DNA from: Chlamydomonas sphaeroides
Taxonomy: Eukaryota; Chlorophyta; Chlorophyceae; Chlamydomonadales; Chlamydomonadaceae
Length of the DNA stretch: 32,028 nucleotides
Assembly (NCBI GenBank): GCA_001662425.1
Contig: BDDC01000304.1
Coordinates: forward strand, 1-32,028
Reading direction: 5' to 3'
Under the pieces are notes generated by a model, which was given only the letters and a program-made list of their open reading frames with translations, had not been told where the DNA came from and did no database searches. A program made the translations under genes and the position numbers. Positions within the stretch are counted from its first letter, which is position 1. Every line of letters starts with the position of its first letter. Below, piece by piece: positions 31,849 through 32,028 of this stretch.

Positions 31849-32028
31849 CTGAGGCCTGTTTGGGGCGGGGAAGGGGGGCGGGGGGAAGGGGGAGGGAGGG
31901 ACGGAGGGGGATGAGCGTGTGGCCGTGCGTGCGTGTATGCGCGCGAGGGTGTGGGACACGGGGTGGGATGTGCCAGGGAGTAGCGTACGCCGACCGCGTG
32001 ACTGGGGGGGGGGGGGGGGGGGGGCGGG
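31849..32028. other. Window end: probable intron or 5' region of the kinase gene, with a 21-base G run
   Basis: C/T-rich DNA on the minus strand precedes the acceptor-like CAG at 31849-31851. A run of 21 G lies at 32004-32024, four bases before the end of the window. No exon was recognised here. Confidence 0.5.

Noticed and set aside
32004..32024. 21-base G run as a telomere or biological signal
   Set aside because: A plain homopolymer at the window edge is not a telomere repeat and may be a sequencing or assembly artefact.

Overview
This is nuclear DNA of a eukaryote, most likely a volvocine green alga (Chlamydomonas/Volvox type). It is very GC-rich. Its genes have many short GT-AG introns, its proteins carry Ala-, Gly- and acidic-rich low-complexity runs, and TGTAA polyadenylation-type signals lie behind two or three of the genes. 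The conserved eukaryotic proteins MPP10 and UBC12 fit this. No rRNA, tRNA or CRISPR array was recognised.

Layout. At 1-93 is the 3' end of a gene ending in Met-Ser-Pro-Gly repeats. At 658-896 is a 239-bp miniature inverted-repeat element with an exact 8-bp target duplication. At 1272-3801 (minus) is a six-exon gamma-glutamylcyclotransferase-like gene, divergent from a seven-exon bZIP-like gene at 4547-7244 (plus). About 2.8 kb without a gene follows. At 10017-16525 (plus) is a 15-exon MPP10 gene (U3 snoRNP, SSU processome). At 17335-19304 (plus) is a seven-exon gene for the NEDD8-conjugating enzyme UBC12. At 20885-23189 is a degenerate terminal-inverted-repeat element carrying a decayed Fanzor/TnpB-like gene. 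At 25719-31848 (minus) is a 15-exon protein kinase gene whose 5' end probably lies beyond the window. Its introns hold minisatellites and copies of its own exons.

The host genes are unrelated housekeeping and regulatory genes: glutathione turnover, transcription, ribosome assembly, cullin neddylation and signalling. They do not form a pathway. All exon structures were built by eye from splice sites, reading phase and family motifs, and each joined frame stays open to its stop.

The most notable system is the mobile element. The 239-bp element at 658-896, read in reverse, matches only the two ends of the 2.3-kb Fanzor element, so it looks like an internal-deletion derivative. The family has hAT-like features: an 8-bp duplication and ends starting CAGG. 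The last ~170 bp beside the right end is kept in both copies and is rich in inverted GGGTGACTT motifs. It is a candidate source of the guide RNA used by Fanzor-type nucleases.
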